Below, piece after piece: positions 1 through 9,181 of a DNA stretch of 64,000 nucleotides. This DNA comes from Planctomycetaceae bacterium (lineage in GTDB: Bacteria; Planctomycetota; Planctomycetia; Pirellulales; Pirellulaceae). Position 1 is the first letter of the stretch, and each line of letters opens with the position of its first letter. A model generated the notes under the pieces. The model made no database searches, had not been told where the DNA came from, and saw only the letters and a list, made by a program, of their open reading frames with translations. Where the stretch lies: NCBI GenBank assembly GCA_027487485.1, contig JAIYDN010000076.1, forward strand, positions 119,223 through 183,222. Reading direction: 5' to 3'. Position numbers and translations under genes: made by a program.

Positions 1-15
1 CTTGCGGCTTAAACC

Positions 16-1188
16 ATGATCTGTCCTTTTTGTTCTTTGCTATGTGACGAGGAGAGCTTTCAAAGTGTTCCGTGTGGCATTCGAGCGAATGCCTTGAATG
101 CCATCGAGCGAGTTCAAAAAGCCAGGCCGGCCGCTAGCGAGACGTCTTCGAAGGACCACCTTGAAGCTGCGACCAAGCTGCTTCAATCGGCCGAGCATAT
201 TCTGATTACGGGTCGCATCGCGAGTGTACAGACCGCCCGTTCTGCAATTGGCTTAGCGAGGCGACTGAATGCCACCGTGGATTGTGCGGAAGGTGGGCAC
301 GCGTTCAAGAACATTCTTCCCATTCAGCGAAACGGAATGCATTCCGTTTCCCTTGGCGAGGCACGCGATCATGCAGACCTGTTCATCGTGGTTGGCGATG
401 ATTCCGTGCTTTCGGGATACCCTCGTCTGCCGCAGATGCTTCGTTCAAGCGATTTATCGCACAGTGTCAAGAAAACAGTACTTCTCCTTGGCGATTTTAG
501 TGAATCCAGACAACAGCGATGGCAGCAAGCTGGAATGGACACATGGTTCATCCCTTGCAAACTGGAAAACATTCCAGCGGCGTTGATGCAATGGTCGAAG
601 GCAGAAAAGCCAATGGGTTCGGATCTTATGAGCCGTCTTGCACAGTCGCGTTACACGGCGGTCTTATGGGTGGCTAGCAGCCTGCGAATGCCGAATGCTG
701 ACTTGTGGATTGAGCGATTGATGCAGTGGATCGCAGGCCAGAACGAAACAACACGTTGCGCCGGACTGGTATTGAGCTCGTTGGAGGGTTCTTTCCAGCA
801 AGCGTGCACTTGGTTGACAGGTTTCCCTGGCCGAATTCAATTCCAACAAGGGGAGGCCATTTATGATCCAAGCGTGAACGTCTACTCCAAATGGATTGAA
901 TCCGCTGGGGCTCGGTCCGGAAACTCTGCCATCGTGTTAATCGACGAGACGTTGTCCGAGCACCCTTTTCTAGAAAGCAAGGAAGCGGCGGGGGTGGCGA
1001 TTCCATGCGTCGAGATATCCGCAACATCCAGCGCATTCCCTTGTGCGATTGCGGGGGCCGAAGTCGCAGCCGACATGTTTCGCGCCGATCAAGCGATTGT
1101 CGCTCGGGTTGATCCTCAGGTGGTCGCCAAGCCGTCTAGTTTTCAACGACCTTCCGCAGCGGATTGGCTGGAGAGGTTATGCCGATGA
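16..1188 (+). CDS. fhcB: Formylmethanofuran dehydrogenase/hydrolase subunit B (FhcB)
   Basis: This 390-aa protein resembles FwdB/FmdB, the molybdopterin-fold subunit of formylmethanofuran dehydrogenase. In methylotrophic bacteria the homologue FhcB is a structural part of the formyltransferase/hydrolase complex that releases formate from formyl-methanofuran. The N-terminus keeps a CPFCSLLCDE motif like the iron-sulfur motif of archaeal FwdB. I do not see the CHGPS-type motif carrying the metal-ligand cysteine of the archaeal enzyme, which fits a non-redox role. The start is the ATG at 16; a TAA at 10-12 suggests an upstream gene ends 3 nt away, so this is probably inside an operon. Its TGA overlaps the ATG of fhcA (ATGA). 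The family is fairly clear; catalytic inactivity is inferred. Confidence 0.8.
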   Translation: MICPFCSLLCDEESFQSVPCGIRANALNAIERVQKARPAASETSSKDHLEAATKLLQSAEHILITGRIASVQTARSAIGLARRLNATVDCAEGGHAFKNILPIQRNGMHSVSLGEARDHADLFIVVGDDSVLSGYPRLPQMLRSSDLSHSVKKTVLLLGDFSESRQQRWQQAGMDTWFIPCKLENIPAALMQWSKAEKPMGSDLMSRLAQSRYTAVLWVASSLRMPNADLWIERLMQWIAGQNETTRCAGLVLSSLEGSFQQACTWLTGFPGRIQFQQGEAIYDPSVNVYSKWIESAGARSGNSAIVLIDETLSEHPFLESKEAAGVAIPCVEISATSSAFPCAIAGAEVAADMFRADQAIVARVDPQVVAKPSSFQRPSAADWLERLCR

Positions 1189-2861
1189 CGATTCGTTTGG
1201 AGAATGCGTATTGCGTTGATGGCGTTGGGAAGTCCGAGATTCGCGATGTGGTGCTCGAGGGCACTACCATTGCTTCGAATGGTGGTGGTTTGGCTTCCGG
1301 CAAGAATTCAAATAGCGAGGTTCGCTACGATCTTTCGGGTTGTATGTTGGTATCGGGCGGCATTGATTTGCATACTCATATTGGAGGTGGCAAAGTCAAT
1401 GTGGCGAGGTTGCTGCTTCCAGAGTTGGTGCAGAATTCCCGTTCGCGCACGCAACTGGTTGACGAACGTCACCAAGCCATTGCGCCCCTGAGTTCGCCGG
1501 TGCCGGGAACTTTGGAAACCGGTCGACGTTATTTGCAAATGGGTTATACGGCCTGCTTCGAGCCTGCTGTTCTACCAGCCAATGCAAGGCATGCTCATGC
1601 GGAGATGGCAGACACCCCGTGGCTCGATACGGGTGGATATTTGCTGATGGGCAATGATCGGTTGCTATTGGATTGGATACGCAGTGGCGTGCCGCAACAG
1701 CAAATCAATGATTACGTCGCTTGGATGATTCGTGCGCATCAGTGTTGTGCGGTAAAGGTTGTCAACGCAGGAGGGATCGACGCGTTCAAGTTCAATCAGC
1801 GCAGTCTTGATGTGGATGATTTGCATGTCCACTTTCAGATCACCCCACGTCAGATTCTCAAGTCATTAGCGATCGCGGTGGAGGAGATCGGGCTAACGCA
1901 TCCGCTGCATGTGCATTGCAGCAATCTTGGGGTTGCCGGAAACATCGCATCGACGTTAGCGACCATTGACGCAGTGGAAGGGCGAAGATTGCATTTGACT
2001 CATGCGCAGTTCCACTGCTACGGCAAAGATGGTCCGCATGGCTACAGTTCAGCGGCAACCGTACTAGCAGACCGAGTGAACTCGAGTCCGAATTTGTCGA
2101 TCGATGTTGGGCAGTTGCAATTCGGCCAAACAGTAACCTTGTCTGGCGACACGATGCATCAGTTCTCCAATCGCAAGTTGGCAAGACCTCGGAAGTCGAT
2201 CTTTCAAGAACTTGAATGCCAAGCAGGTTGCGGAGTATTGCCGTTCCGCTATCGGCACGATCAGTATGTTCATGGTCTGCTCTGGACGATTGGCTTGGAG
2301 TTGTTTTTGCGGGTTCAAGATCCGATGCGAGTGTTTCTAACGACAGACCATCCGAATGGTGCTCCGTTCACAGCCTATCCGCATTTGATGCGGCTTTTGA
2401 TGAGCTACGACTATCGGATGGGAGTTTTCGAACAACTCCATCCAGACGTCCGAGCGACCAGTTCGCTTCCTTCGCTTCGACGCGAGTACACGGTGGAGGA
2501 GATCGTGAAGATGACTCGGCTTGGACCAGCCAGAGCGATTGGATTGGCTCATCGAGGAGACCTAGTCCAGGGTTCGTTAGCGGACGTTGTGGTGTACCAA
2601 CGGAACGATAACCCTGAAGCGATGTTTGCCAACCCAAAGATGGTGTTTCGACGAGGCGAGTTAGTCTATCAGGACGGGAAATGGATGGCCCCTTCGGTCA
2701 AGTCGACCATCGTTTCCAAAGTGGATATAGATGATGCTATGGACACTCGTTTACGCGGGATTTGGTGGTCGCAATACGGCTACTCGACCGACACGATTCG
2801 AATTCGAGACGATGAACTTATGGGCCTGGATCGGCAGATCGAGCCTGCGTTGCTCCGCTAG
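1185..2861 (+). CDS. fhcA: Formylmethanofuran hydrolase subunit A (FhcA, amidohydrolase)
   Basis: This 558-aa amidohydrolase-fold protein matches FwdA/FhcA, which hydrolyses N-formylmethanofuran to methanofuran and formate in the cytoplasm. Visible metal-site elements are an HTH (HxH) motif at residues 63-65 after GGIDL, a probable carboxylated lysine in AVKVVNAGG, histidines in HVHCSNLG and LTHAQFHCYG, and the late Asp in TTDHPNGAPF. The start is set at 1185 because GGAGAGG lies 8 nt upstream and the ATG overlaps the fhcB stop. An in-frame TTG at 1164 and ATG at 1179 are less likely. With fhcB it marks tetrahydromethanopterin-linked C1 oxidation, a pathway known in Planctomycetes. The C and D subunits are not in the window, so they lie upstream or elsewhere. 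Confidence 0.88.
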   Translation: MTIRLENAYCVDGVGKSEIRDVVLEGTTIASNGGGLASGKNSNSEVRYDLSGCMLVSGGIDLHTHIGGGKVNVARLLLPELVQNSRSRTQLVDERHQAIAPLSSPVPGTLETGRRYLQMGYTACFEPAVLPANARHAHAEMADTPWLDTGGYLLMGNDRLLLDWIRSGVPQQQINDYVAWMIRAHQCCAVKVVNAGGIDAFKFNQRSLDVDDLHVHFQITPRQILKSLAIAVEEIGLTHPLHVHCSNLGVAGNIASTLATIDAVEGRRLHLTHAQFHCYGKDGPHGYSSAATVLADRVNSSPNLSIDVGQLQFGQTVTLSGDTMHQFSNRKLARPRKSIFQELECQAGCGVLPFRYRHDQYVHGLLWTIGLELFLRVQDPMRVFLTTDHPNGAPFTAYPHLMRLLMSYDYRMGVFEQLHPDVRATSSLPSLRREYTVEEIVKMTRLGPARAIGLAHRGDLVQGSLADVVVYQRNDNPEAMFANPKMVFRRGELVYQDGKWMAPSVKSTIVSKVDIDDAMDTRLRGIWWSQYGYSTDTIRIRDDELMGLDRQIEPALLR

Positions 2862-2883
2862 GGTCTTGGCTTCGTACCACGTG

Positions 2884-2911
2884 TTGTGAAATACGTGAAT
2901 TCTGGTATAGT
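2884..2911 (+). promoter_or_regulatory. Candidate promoter for gyrA
   Basis: In the 97-nt gap after fhcA there is a TATAGT (2906-2911; 5 of 6 consensus -10 bases) with TTGTGA (2884-2889; 4 of 6 -35 bases) and a 16-bp spacer on the plus strand. The predicted start of transcription is near 2918, which would give a short leader before the gyrA start candidates. It suggests gyrA is not only transcribed by read-through from fhcBA. This is a pattern match only. Confidence 0.35.
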
Positions 2912-2958
2912 TTGCAGGGTCTGAAAGTGCGAAAAATCGTTGGGATTCCTTGCTGGAA

Positions 2959-5865
2959 ATGCATAGGGTCAGCAATGGTTTTTTGGAGTGTCCAAGTTCC
3001 TCTTGTCGAAATGGTAACCCCGTGTCGAACGTTCCTCCTAACGATGATTTTGATCAAAACGATCCAGCATCTTTGCCCTCAGCGGGTGGCAGTGGCGGAA
3101 ATGGCGAAGGAGGTGGCGGTGAGCGGATGATCGAGGAGTCGATCGAGGACGAACTGCAGAACAGCTATTTGACGTATGCGATGAGCGTCATCGTCAGTCG
3201 AGCATTGCCGGACGTTCGCGACGGCTTAAAGCCATCGCAGCGACGTATTTTGGTTGCCATGAATGATTTGAGTCTGACACCTGGTGCCGCTCGGGTCAAA
3301 TGTGCCAAAATCGCTGGGGATACTTCGGGAAACTACCACCCGCACGGCGAAGCCATCATTTATCCGACCTTGGTCCGCATGGCTCAAGAATGGAATATGC
3401 GGCATTTGCTGATCGACAAGCAAGGGAACTTCGGGTCGATTGCTGGTCTTCCTGCTGCGGCAATGCGGTACACGGAAGCTAGGCTCGCGGCTCCTGCAGC
3501 GATGATGCTGGACGACATCAAACTAGATACCGTCGACTTTATCCCTACCTATGATGAAAGACGTTCCGAACCGGTTGTTCTTCCATCCAAGTTTCCAAAC
3601 TTGCTTGTCAACGGAGCGACTGGAATCGCGGTCGGTATGGCGACCAGCATCCCACCCCACAACCTTCGGGAAGTCTGCACGGCACTCATCCGCGTGATCG
3701 AAGACCCCGAGGTCTCCATTCCGGAAATCAATGAGATTATCCCGGGTCCCGATTTTCCAACAGGCGGAATTATTTGTGGTCGATTTGCGATCCGTCAAGG
3801 CTACACCACAGGTCGATCGACGATTGTCTTGCGCGCGAAAGTAGATGTTGAAGAGGGCAAGAAATCCCGCTTGATTATTCGCGAAATCCCCTACCAGCAA
3901 TTTCGCGATCGCGTCATTGAGCGTATCGCAGATTTGGTTCGAAGCGAAAAGATCAAGGGAATCTCTGCCATTCGCGATGAAAGCGATTTGAAAGAGCCAG
4001 TTCGTATCGTTATCGAAATCAAACAGAACTCCGACGCGCACGTCGTCCTGAATCAACTGTACCAGTTCTCGTCGCTTCAAGAGTCTTTCTCGATCAACAT
4101 GCTTGCGTTGGTGGATGGCAAACCACGCGAATTGAGCATTAAGGAACTGCTTCAAGAGTTCATTCGTCACCGAGTGACCGTCATTCGGCGCCGAACTCAG
4201 TTCTTGTTGGCGTCGGCACGAAAGCGAAAGCACGTCGTCGAAGGTTTACTTTTGGCCCTTGCTGACATCGACAAGATTATCATGTTGATCCGTCAGAGTC
4301 GGACTCAAGCGGAAGCCAAAGTCAAATTGATGGGTGTGGAATGCCCAGCCTCCATGATGGAGCGTGCACTTGGTGAACGCGGATTCGCGGACTTCCAACT
4401 GGAGCGAGGCTCTTCCGACGTCTACACGTTGACCAGCGTCCAAACCGACGCGATCCTTCGAATGACTTTGGGACAATTGGCAGGTCTGGAGCAAGAGCGA
4501 TTGTCCGATGAGCACGCATCGATCCTGGGCGAGATCGAAAAGTACCGCGTCATTCTCGGGGACTCGGCCAATATCTACGCCATCATCAAATCCGATCTGG
4601 AGGAAATCTCTCGCAAGTTCGGAAACGACCGTCGAACGGTTATCGATGGCGAAGAGCTGGGCAACTACAACATGGAAGATCTTATCACCGAAGAAACCAT
4701 GGTGGTTACGATCTCGCACCAAGGGTATATCAAACGCATTCCCGCAACCACCTATCGCGCTCAAAAGCGAGGTGGCAAAGGTATAGCTGGACTTCGCGCG
4801 GAAGAAGAAGATCCTGTCGAGCACCTGTTTGTCGCAAGTACCCATGCCTATTTGCTCTTCTTCACCAATCAAGGAAAAGTTTACTGGCAAAAGGTCTGGG
4901 AGATCCCCCAAATGAGCCGCGAAAGTCGCGGTCGTGCGGTCGTGAACTTGTTGAACCTAACCCCGGATGAAAAGATTCGCGACTGCGTTGTGGTTCGCGA
5001 TTTCAACTTGCCCGGTCACTTCCTTATGATGGCGACCAAGAAGGGAATTGTAAAAAAGACCCAACTGGAAGCCTATAGCCGTCCCAAGAAGGGTGGAATC
5101 ATTGCGATCAAGCTTCGCGAAGACGACGAGTTGGTAGATGTGGTGATCGCAAAGCCAAAAGACCAAATCGTGCTGTCGACGGCGAATGGTATGGCAATTC
5201 GCTTCTCCGAAAGTGACGCTCGATCCATGGGCAGAAACACTTCAGGTGTAAAAGGCATCTCGCTCAAGAAGGGGGATGAACTTGTGGGGATGGTTGTTGC
5301 CGAGCCGGAAGCAACGTTGCTGACGGTCTGCGAGCTTGGGTACGGAAAACGCACCACCTTTGGACCTGGCGATGAGATGGCAGGTCGCGACTTGAATGTG
5401 CTTGGTGACGAGAACAACGAAGATCCTTCCTTGGAAGAGGTGATTGAGGAGCCAGAAGAAGAAACAGAAGACTTGAGCTCTGCCAATCGTTACCGAACCC
5501 AGCGGCGTGGTGGCAAGGGAGTCATTGACATCAAGACCACGAAGCGGAACGGACGGGTTATCGGAATTGTCCCGGTCAGTGACTTGGATGAATTGATGAT
5601 GATGACTGTTCGAGGCAAAATCCAACGGGTCGCTGCCAAGGACATCAGCGTTATTGGTCGGAACACCCAGGGGGTTCGAATCATGAGCCTGGACGAAGGG
5701 GATACCCTTACAGCCATTGTTCGCGTTCTCCCGGAAGATATTGATGAGGCCGCGATCGAAGCTGCCCAGGTGCCGCCAACGGTTCCAGACACATCGCCTA
5801 GTGAACCAACTTCCCAAGAGCCGGATTCAGAAATGGATGCGTCCGAGGAAGATAGCGAAAGCTAA
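2959..5865 (+). CDS. gyrA: DNA gyrase subunit A
   Basis: This is the breakage-reunion subunit of DNA gyrase (type IIA topoisomerase). The conserved core begins at [18 protein letters not shown] (codons from 3130). The active-site tyrosine lies in AMRYTEARL. The C-terminal DNA-wrapping domain carries two clear GyrA-box motifs, QKRGGKG and QRRGGKG, separated by an acidic insertion, and the protein ends in an acidic Ser/Pro/Glu-rich tail. At about 970 aa it is longer than the E. coli protein (875 aa), partly through a Gly/Asn/Asp-rich N-terminal extension of roughly 55 residues. The start is uncertain: ATG 2959 is used here, but TTG 2950, GTG 3022 and ATG 3127 (preceded by AAGGAGGT) are in frame. 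The positions equivalent to E. coli Ser83 and Asp87 are Ala and Pro. Confidence 0.95.
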   Translation: MHRVSNGFLECPSSSCRNGNPVSNVPPNDDFDQNDPASLPSAGGSGGNGEGGGGERMIEESIEDELQNSYLTYAMSVIVSRALPDVRDGLKPSQRRILVAMNDLSLTPGAARVKCAKIAGDTSGNYHPHGEAIIYPTLVRMAQEWNMRHLLIDKQGNFGSIAGLPAAAMRYTEARLAAPAAMMLDDIKLDTVDFIPTYDERRSEPVVLPSKFPNLLVNGATGIAVGMATSIPPHNLREVCTALIRVIEDPEVSIPEINEIIPGPDFPTGGIICGRFAIRQGYTTGRSTIVLRAKVDVEEGKKSRLIIREIPYQQFRDRVIERIADLVRSEKIKGISAIRDESDLKEPVRIVIEIKQNSDAHVVLNQLYQFSSLQESFSINMLALVDGKPRELSIKELLQEFIRHRVTVIRRRTQFLLASARKRKHVVEGLLLALADIDKIIMLIRQSRTQAEAKVKLMGVECPASMMERALGERGFADFQLERGSSDVYTLTSVQTDAILRMTLGQLAGLEQERLSDEHASILGEIEKYRVILGDSANIYAIIKSDLEEISRKFGNDRRTVIDGEELGNYNMEDLITEETMVVTISHQGYIKRIPATTYRAQKRGGKGIAGLRAEEEDPVEHLFVASTHAYLLFFTNQGKVYWQKVWEIPQMSRESRGRAVVNLLNLTPDEKIRDCVVVRDFNLPGHFLMMATKKGIVKKTQLEAYSRPKKGGIIAIKLREDDELVDVVIAKPKDQIVLSTANGMAIRFSESDARSMGRNTSGVKGISLKKGDELVGMVVAEPEATLLTVCELGYGKRTTFGPGDEMAGRDLNVLGDENNEDPSLEEVIEEPEEETEDLSSANRYRTQRRGGKGVIDIKTTKRNGRVIGIVPVSDLDELMMMTVRGKIQRVAAKDISVIGRNTQGVRIMSLDEGDTLTAIVRVLPEDIDEAAIEAAQVPPTVPDTSPSEPTSQEPDSEMDASEEDSES

Positions 5866-5879
5866 TCGGGAGCTTCGCT

Positions 5880-6608
5880 TTGTCCGCTACCCCTTCCGAA
5901 TCGTTGCTGATTTTGGTTTGCACGTTCAACGAGCGAGGTAACTTGCCTAGCTTGTTCGAACGCATTTACCAGATCGCTCCATCCGCAAATATCTTGGTCG
6001 TCGATGACAACAGTCCAGATGGAACCAGCGAATGGGTTGTCGAGCATCAACAGTCCCATCGCAACGTTTCGTTGATTCGTCGCTCAGGCAAGCTGGGATT
6101 AGGAACGGCCATTCGCGACGGGATGAACTTTGCGATCGAGCATGGATATCAATGGTTGCTGAATCTGGACGCCGACCTGAGCCACGATCCGGCTGCCATT
6201 CCAGATTTACTTGCTGTCTCGCAGCATCACGATATTGTCATTGGATCTCGGTACGTTTCCGGTGGTGGAATGGAAGGATGCTCTTGGAAACGCGTGTTTG
6301 TCAGTCGTTGCGCGAACGCCTATGCCCGGTTCGTGATTGGCTGGCAAGTTCAAGACTGCAGCAGTGCCTTTCGGCTTTATCGCGTTGCAATGCTGAAAGC
6401 GATCCCACTGGATAAGCTCCAAGGAACAGGGTATGGATTCTTGGAGGAGGTGCTTTGGCATCTTCTTCACGTAGGTAGCCGACTGCAAGAAGTGGGAATT
6501 ATCTACACGGAACGGCGAGAAGGTAAATCAAAGATATCGCTAAAGGAAGCCCTTTCGACGATACGATCCATCCATGACGTTGCCAAATTGCAGCGCAGAG
6601 GCCCATGA
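5880..6608 (+). CDS. Polyprenol-phosphate mannosyltransferase-like family 2 glycosyltransferase (DPM1-like)
   Basis: This 242-aa GT2 enzyme resembles dolichyl-phosphate beta-D-mannosyltransferase. It shows the N-terminal nucleotide-binding stretch VCTFNERGNL, the acidic DDNSPDGT motif, the conserved RSGKLGLGTAIRDG segment and the metal-binding DADLSHDP motif. It likely transfers a sugar from a GDP- or UDP-sugar to a polyprenyl phosphate on the inner face of the membrane. There is no C-terminal membrane segment, as in the short, soluble DPM1 class, so it may need a partner for anchoring. The start is a TTG at 5880 with GGGAG 7 nt upstream. It follows gyrA by 14 nt and is probably cotranscribed. 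The sugar is not deducible. Confidence 0.82.
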   Translation: MSATPSESLLILVCTFNERGNLPSLFERIYQIAPSANILVVDDNSPDGTSEWVVEHQQSHRNVSLIRRSGKLGLGTAIRDGMNFAIEHGYQWLLNLDADLSHDPAAIPDLLAVSQHHDIVIGSRYVSGGGMEGCSWKRVFVSRCANAYARFVIGWQVQDCSSAFRLYRVAMLKAIPLDKLQGTGYGFLEEVLWHLLHVGSRLQEVGIIYTERREGKSKISLKEALSTIRSIHDVAKLQRRGP

Positions 6609-6662
6609 TTTAGTAGAATGCTTGGCTCGGTTGGCCAAAACCACAAAAGCCGATTTTGGTCC

Positions 6663-7238
6663 TTACTCTTCGGGAGTGACGATTTCTAGCAACTCAATTG
6701 CGGGTTCATTGTCGCAGTGAAGCAAGGCCGTTCTGCCGTACGTTACCGTCCTTTCCGGAACGCCAAATAAACCTGCCAATACTGGCCCACAACGGACTTC
6801 AAGCAAATCAAAAAGCTGAATTTCGCGTAGAACATCATGCTCGATCAGTACTCGGCCAAGAGGCTTTTTCTGTTCCAAGATTTCCTGTCTCGGGCCTTCC
6901 GACAGAAACTTGGTATTCAGCCGTACAATTCCGTATTGGACTACTTTCTGGTCCGTATGCGTGTGAAGCAAAATCTCTCTTCGATAATGATCACCCACAA
7001 AGTCCGAACGCAGAACCTCTACCTCGACTCGATCATGATGATGCTCCTCCACGGTCACAGTCATGTGTTTCGTGTGGCTCAACAAGCTGCGATATATGTC
7101 AGGAACATGCTCTCGATCGACTCGTTGGAATTCGCCAAGTTGTGTGGAATCGCTGTAGAAGATAGAGACCATTTCTTGGATTGAAACGCAACGTCGTTTA
7201 CCAGGGTCCATGAGAAGGCTTTTCTTCCTTGCTTGCAA
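6663..7238 (-). CDS. Chorismate lyase (UbiC/DUF98)-like protein
   Basis: This 191-aa protein shows a pattern typical of the chorismate lyase/UTRA-like fold. An RREILL strand is followed by a long gap, then KKPLGRVLIEHDVLRE near the middle, and YGRTALL plus IELLEIVTP at the C-terminus. Known relatives remove pyruvate from chorismate to give 4-hydroxybenzoate, but divergent members may only bind aromatic ligands. It lies 44 nt downstream of the polyprenyl synthetase fusion in the same direction, so it probably belongs to the same operon. The furthest start is a TTG at 7238; an ATG at 7211 would give 182 aa, and neither has a clear ribosome-binding site. The family call is by motif spacing only. 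Confidence 0.5.
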   Translation of the reverse strand: MQARKKSLLMDPGKRRCVSIQEMVSIFYSDSTQLGEFQRVDREHVPDIYRSLLSHTKHMTVTVEEHHHDRVEVEVLRSDFVGDHYRREILLHTHTDQKVVQYGIVRLNTKFLSEGPRQEILEQKKPLGRVLIEHDVLREIQLFDLLEVRCGPVLAGLFGVPERTVTYGRTALLHCDNEPAIELLEIVTPEE

Positions 7239-7282
7239 GCATTAGCGTTTTCTTGGTTCGATGTTGGAAGCAACGAAAAAGA

Positions 7283-9181
7283 CTAACCAGCCTCGAAAGT
7301 TGCAGCCAACGATGCGGGTGGTTTCATGGCGATCGAATGAGTGACGATGGCCGGTTCTTGCGATTGGGGCTTTTTGATGTCCACATCGCTTAAAACCGTA
7401 TCGACCAAGTAATAAAACAAGCGCCGCAGCGATTCGGGCTCAATGGCATTCGCGATCTCGATTGCTCGTTCGCGATGCTTCTCGATTAACCGTTCTGCTT
7501 GCTCGAACACTCGTGCCTTTTCAAACAATCGTCGCGCATCAGATATTCGCTGTTCATCTGAAAGTCCTGAATCATTGCTCAGCGCTTGAAGGAGCTGATT
7601 CGGTTCTTCCCCCTTCAGAGACTGAAGCGCCAAAGCTAACAGAACGGTAGGACGCCCACCCAACACATCCCCTGCTGCTCCAAGCTTGTTATGGTCGTCA
7701 CCATGCCAATCCTGCAGATCGTTGATGATCTGGAAGGCGACCCCCATATTGCGAGCGAATTGCTTGATCGGCTCGGCATAAGCGGACGCATCCCCTGCCA
7801 GTCGCACTCCGGTGAACAAAGCAGCTTCAAATGCAGGAGAGGTCTTTAAAGCATAAATCTTGAGCGCATCGAGAGGACTGAGACGCTTGTCGGAAGCATC
7901 TCTCCATAGCAGCTCGGCTCCCTGTCCTTCCGCAAGACGCATATGAGCGGACGACAAGCAATTCATGATCTCGGCTGCGGATGCCGCACCGATCGAATCA
8001 ATCTCGCGGGCAATCAAGCGGTACCCCATCCCGATCATGTAATCCCCTACATTGATTGCGGTCGATATACCAAATTGCTGATGCATCGAAGGGACGCCAT
8101 AGCGAAACGCATCATTGTCTTCAATATCGTCGTGGACCAGCGAAGCCTTGTGAAAACATTCGATACTGATCGCCGCGCTCTTCACGCCTTGAGAATAACC
8201 TGCGACGACCTTGGCACCTTGACCATCGGTGGCATGACTTCCCGTCAGAGCGTCATAGGCAGCTAGAGTGATGAACGGACGCGAGTACTTGCCGCCCCGG
8301 GCAAGGAAGTTTGCCGCCAATGCTTCGGTTGCTGCAATCGGGTCCACACCTTGCAATGGTTGATTGGACTCGATGTCAATCTGAGTCTGACTTCGCTGAC
8401 GCCCTAGGAGCTGGTCCAATTGTGGCTGCGCGAATAAGTCGCTCGCTCCTCGCATTAAGTGCACATACGATCGAGTTTGCTGGGATGCTGACGGTTGCTG
8501 GACCATAATCATCTCGCGGACCCAGCTCTCATCCACGCTCGTATTTCGGCAGTCGCTGGAAAGCAACGGAACCGCCATGCAAGGAATACCTGCTAGAAGA
8601 ATCTTATCGATCGCTTTCTCAAGCACGTTCAGACAAGCCACGCCGACGATCGAATCCACGTAACCGCTTACGATAATCTTTAGAACAACCGGCGAGCCTT
8701 CAGCAACAAGAACTTTGTAGCCCATCTCTTCCGCTTTGGTTCGAAAGTCGGCGATGCTACATGCGCCGCACTTCTTGCAGTCCATGCCAAATTCGTCGTA
8801 ATCCGCCGGGCAACCTTCTGCATGCTTCAGACAATGAGGCAACAGAAAAAGCCTTCGGCTGGGTGGGGTCGCAGCGACAGCGTCTCTGAAAAATTCGGAA
8901 CTCAACACCACCATGACCCAGCCAACATAGCCTTCAGCTAAACCAAGCTCATCCAATGTCCGACGAGCAATCACTTCTAGCTCGTCTTTGGTTGGGGCTA
9001 ATCCCTTTTCCATCTTGCTGGCTACCGAACGGCATTTTTCGCGAATTTGCTCGCGAAGCTGCAGCGTCTCGGGGACTAGCTTCAGATGGCTAGTCTTTTT
9101 CCGTACTTTCTTATTACTCTTTTCAACTGTTCCAATGGCATTTGAGTCGGAAGTTGATGCTGATGAAGTTACCGTTGACAA
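7283..9181 (-). CDS. DUF116 - polyprenyl diphosphate synthase fusion protein
   Basis: This 632-aa protein joins two domains. Residues about 40-250 match DUF116: a cysteine-rich segment LLPHCLKHAEGCPADYDEFG followed by CKKCGACSI, then the hydrophobic VGVACLNVLEKAI stretch, suggesting a metal or Fe-S site. Residues about 265-600 are a trans-isoprenyl diphosphate synthase with the first Asp-rich motif DDIED (about 351-355) and a second motif NDLQD (about 487) whose first Asp is Asn. No bulky aromatic residue sits just before the first motif, which favours longer products. It probably condenses IPP with an allylic diphosphate. The TTG start at 9181 overlaps the cyclase stop by 13 nt, so the pair is translationally coupled. 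Product length and the role of DUF116 are unknown. Confidence 0.85.
   Translation of the reverse strand: MSTVTSSASTSDSNAIGTVEKSNKKVRKKTSHLKLVPETLQLREQIREKCRSVASKMEKGLAPTKDELEVIARRTLDELGLAEGYVGWVMVVLSSEFFRDAVAATPPSRRLFLLPHCLKHAEGCPADYDEFGMDCKKCGACSIADFRTKAEEMGYKVLVAEGSPVVLKIIVSGYVDSIVGVACLNVLEKAIDKILLAGIPCMAVPLLSSDCRNTSVDESWVREMIMVQQPSASQQTRSYVHLMRGASDLFAQPQLDQLLGRQRSQTQIDIESNQPLQGVDPIAATEALAANFLARGGKYSRPFITLAAYDALTGSHATDGQGAKVVAGYSQGVKSAAISIECFHKASLVHDDIEDNDAFRYGVPSMHQQFGISTAINVGDYMIGMGYRLIAREIDSIGAASAAEIMNCLSSAHMRLAEGQGAELLWRDASDKRLSPLDALKIYALKTSPAFEAALFTGVRLAGDASAYAEPIKQFARNMGVAFQIINDLQDWHGDDHNKLGAAGDVLGGRPTVLLALALQSLKGEEPNQLLQALSNDSGLSDEQRISDARRLFEKARVFEQAERLIEKHRERAIEIANAIEPESLRRLFYYLVDTVLSDVDIKKPQSQEPAIVTHSIAMKPPASLAATFEAG

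Noticed and set aside
1164..1184. FhcA start at TTG 1164 or ATG 1179
   Set aside because: The ribosome-binding site GGAGAGG at 1170-1176 fits ATG 1185, which also overlaps the fhcB stop in the usual way.
3523..4911. Long open frames on the minus strand (236 and 221 codons) inside gyrA
   Set aside because: They lie wholly opposite a strongly conserved gene, have no recognisable family, and mirror its codon pattern.
5242..5817. 191-codon minus-strand frame at the end of gyrA
   Set aside because: Antisense to the GyrA C-terminal domain; no ribosome-binding site or homology seen.
6609..6662. Weak hairpin (CCAAAA/TTTTGG) between two convergent genes as terminator
   Set aside because: Only six A-T-rich pairs with a long loop; not distinguishable from chance.
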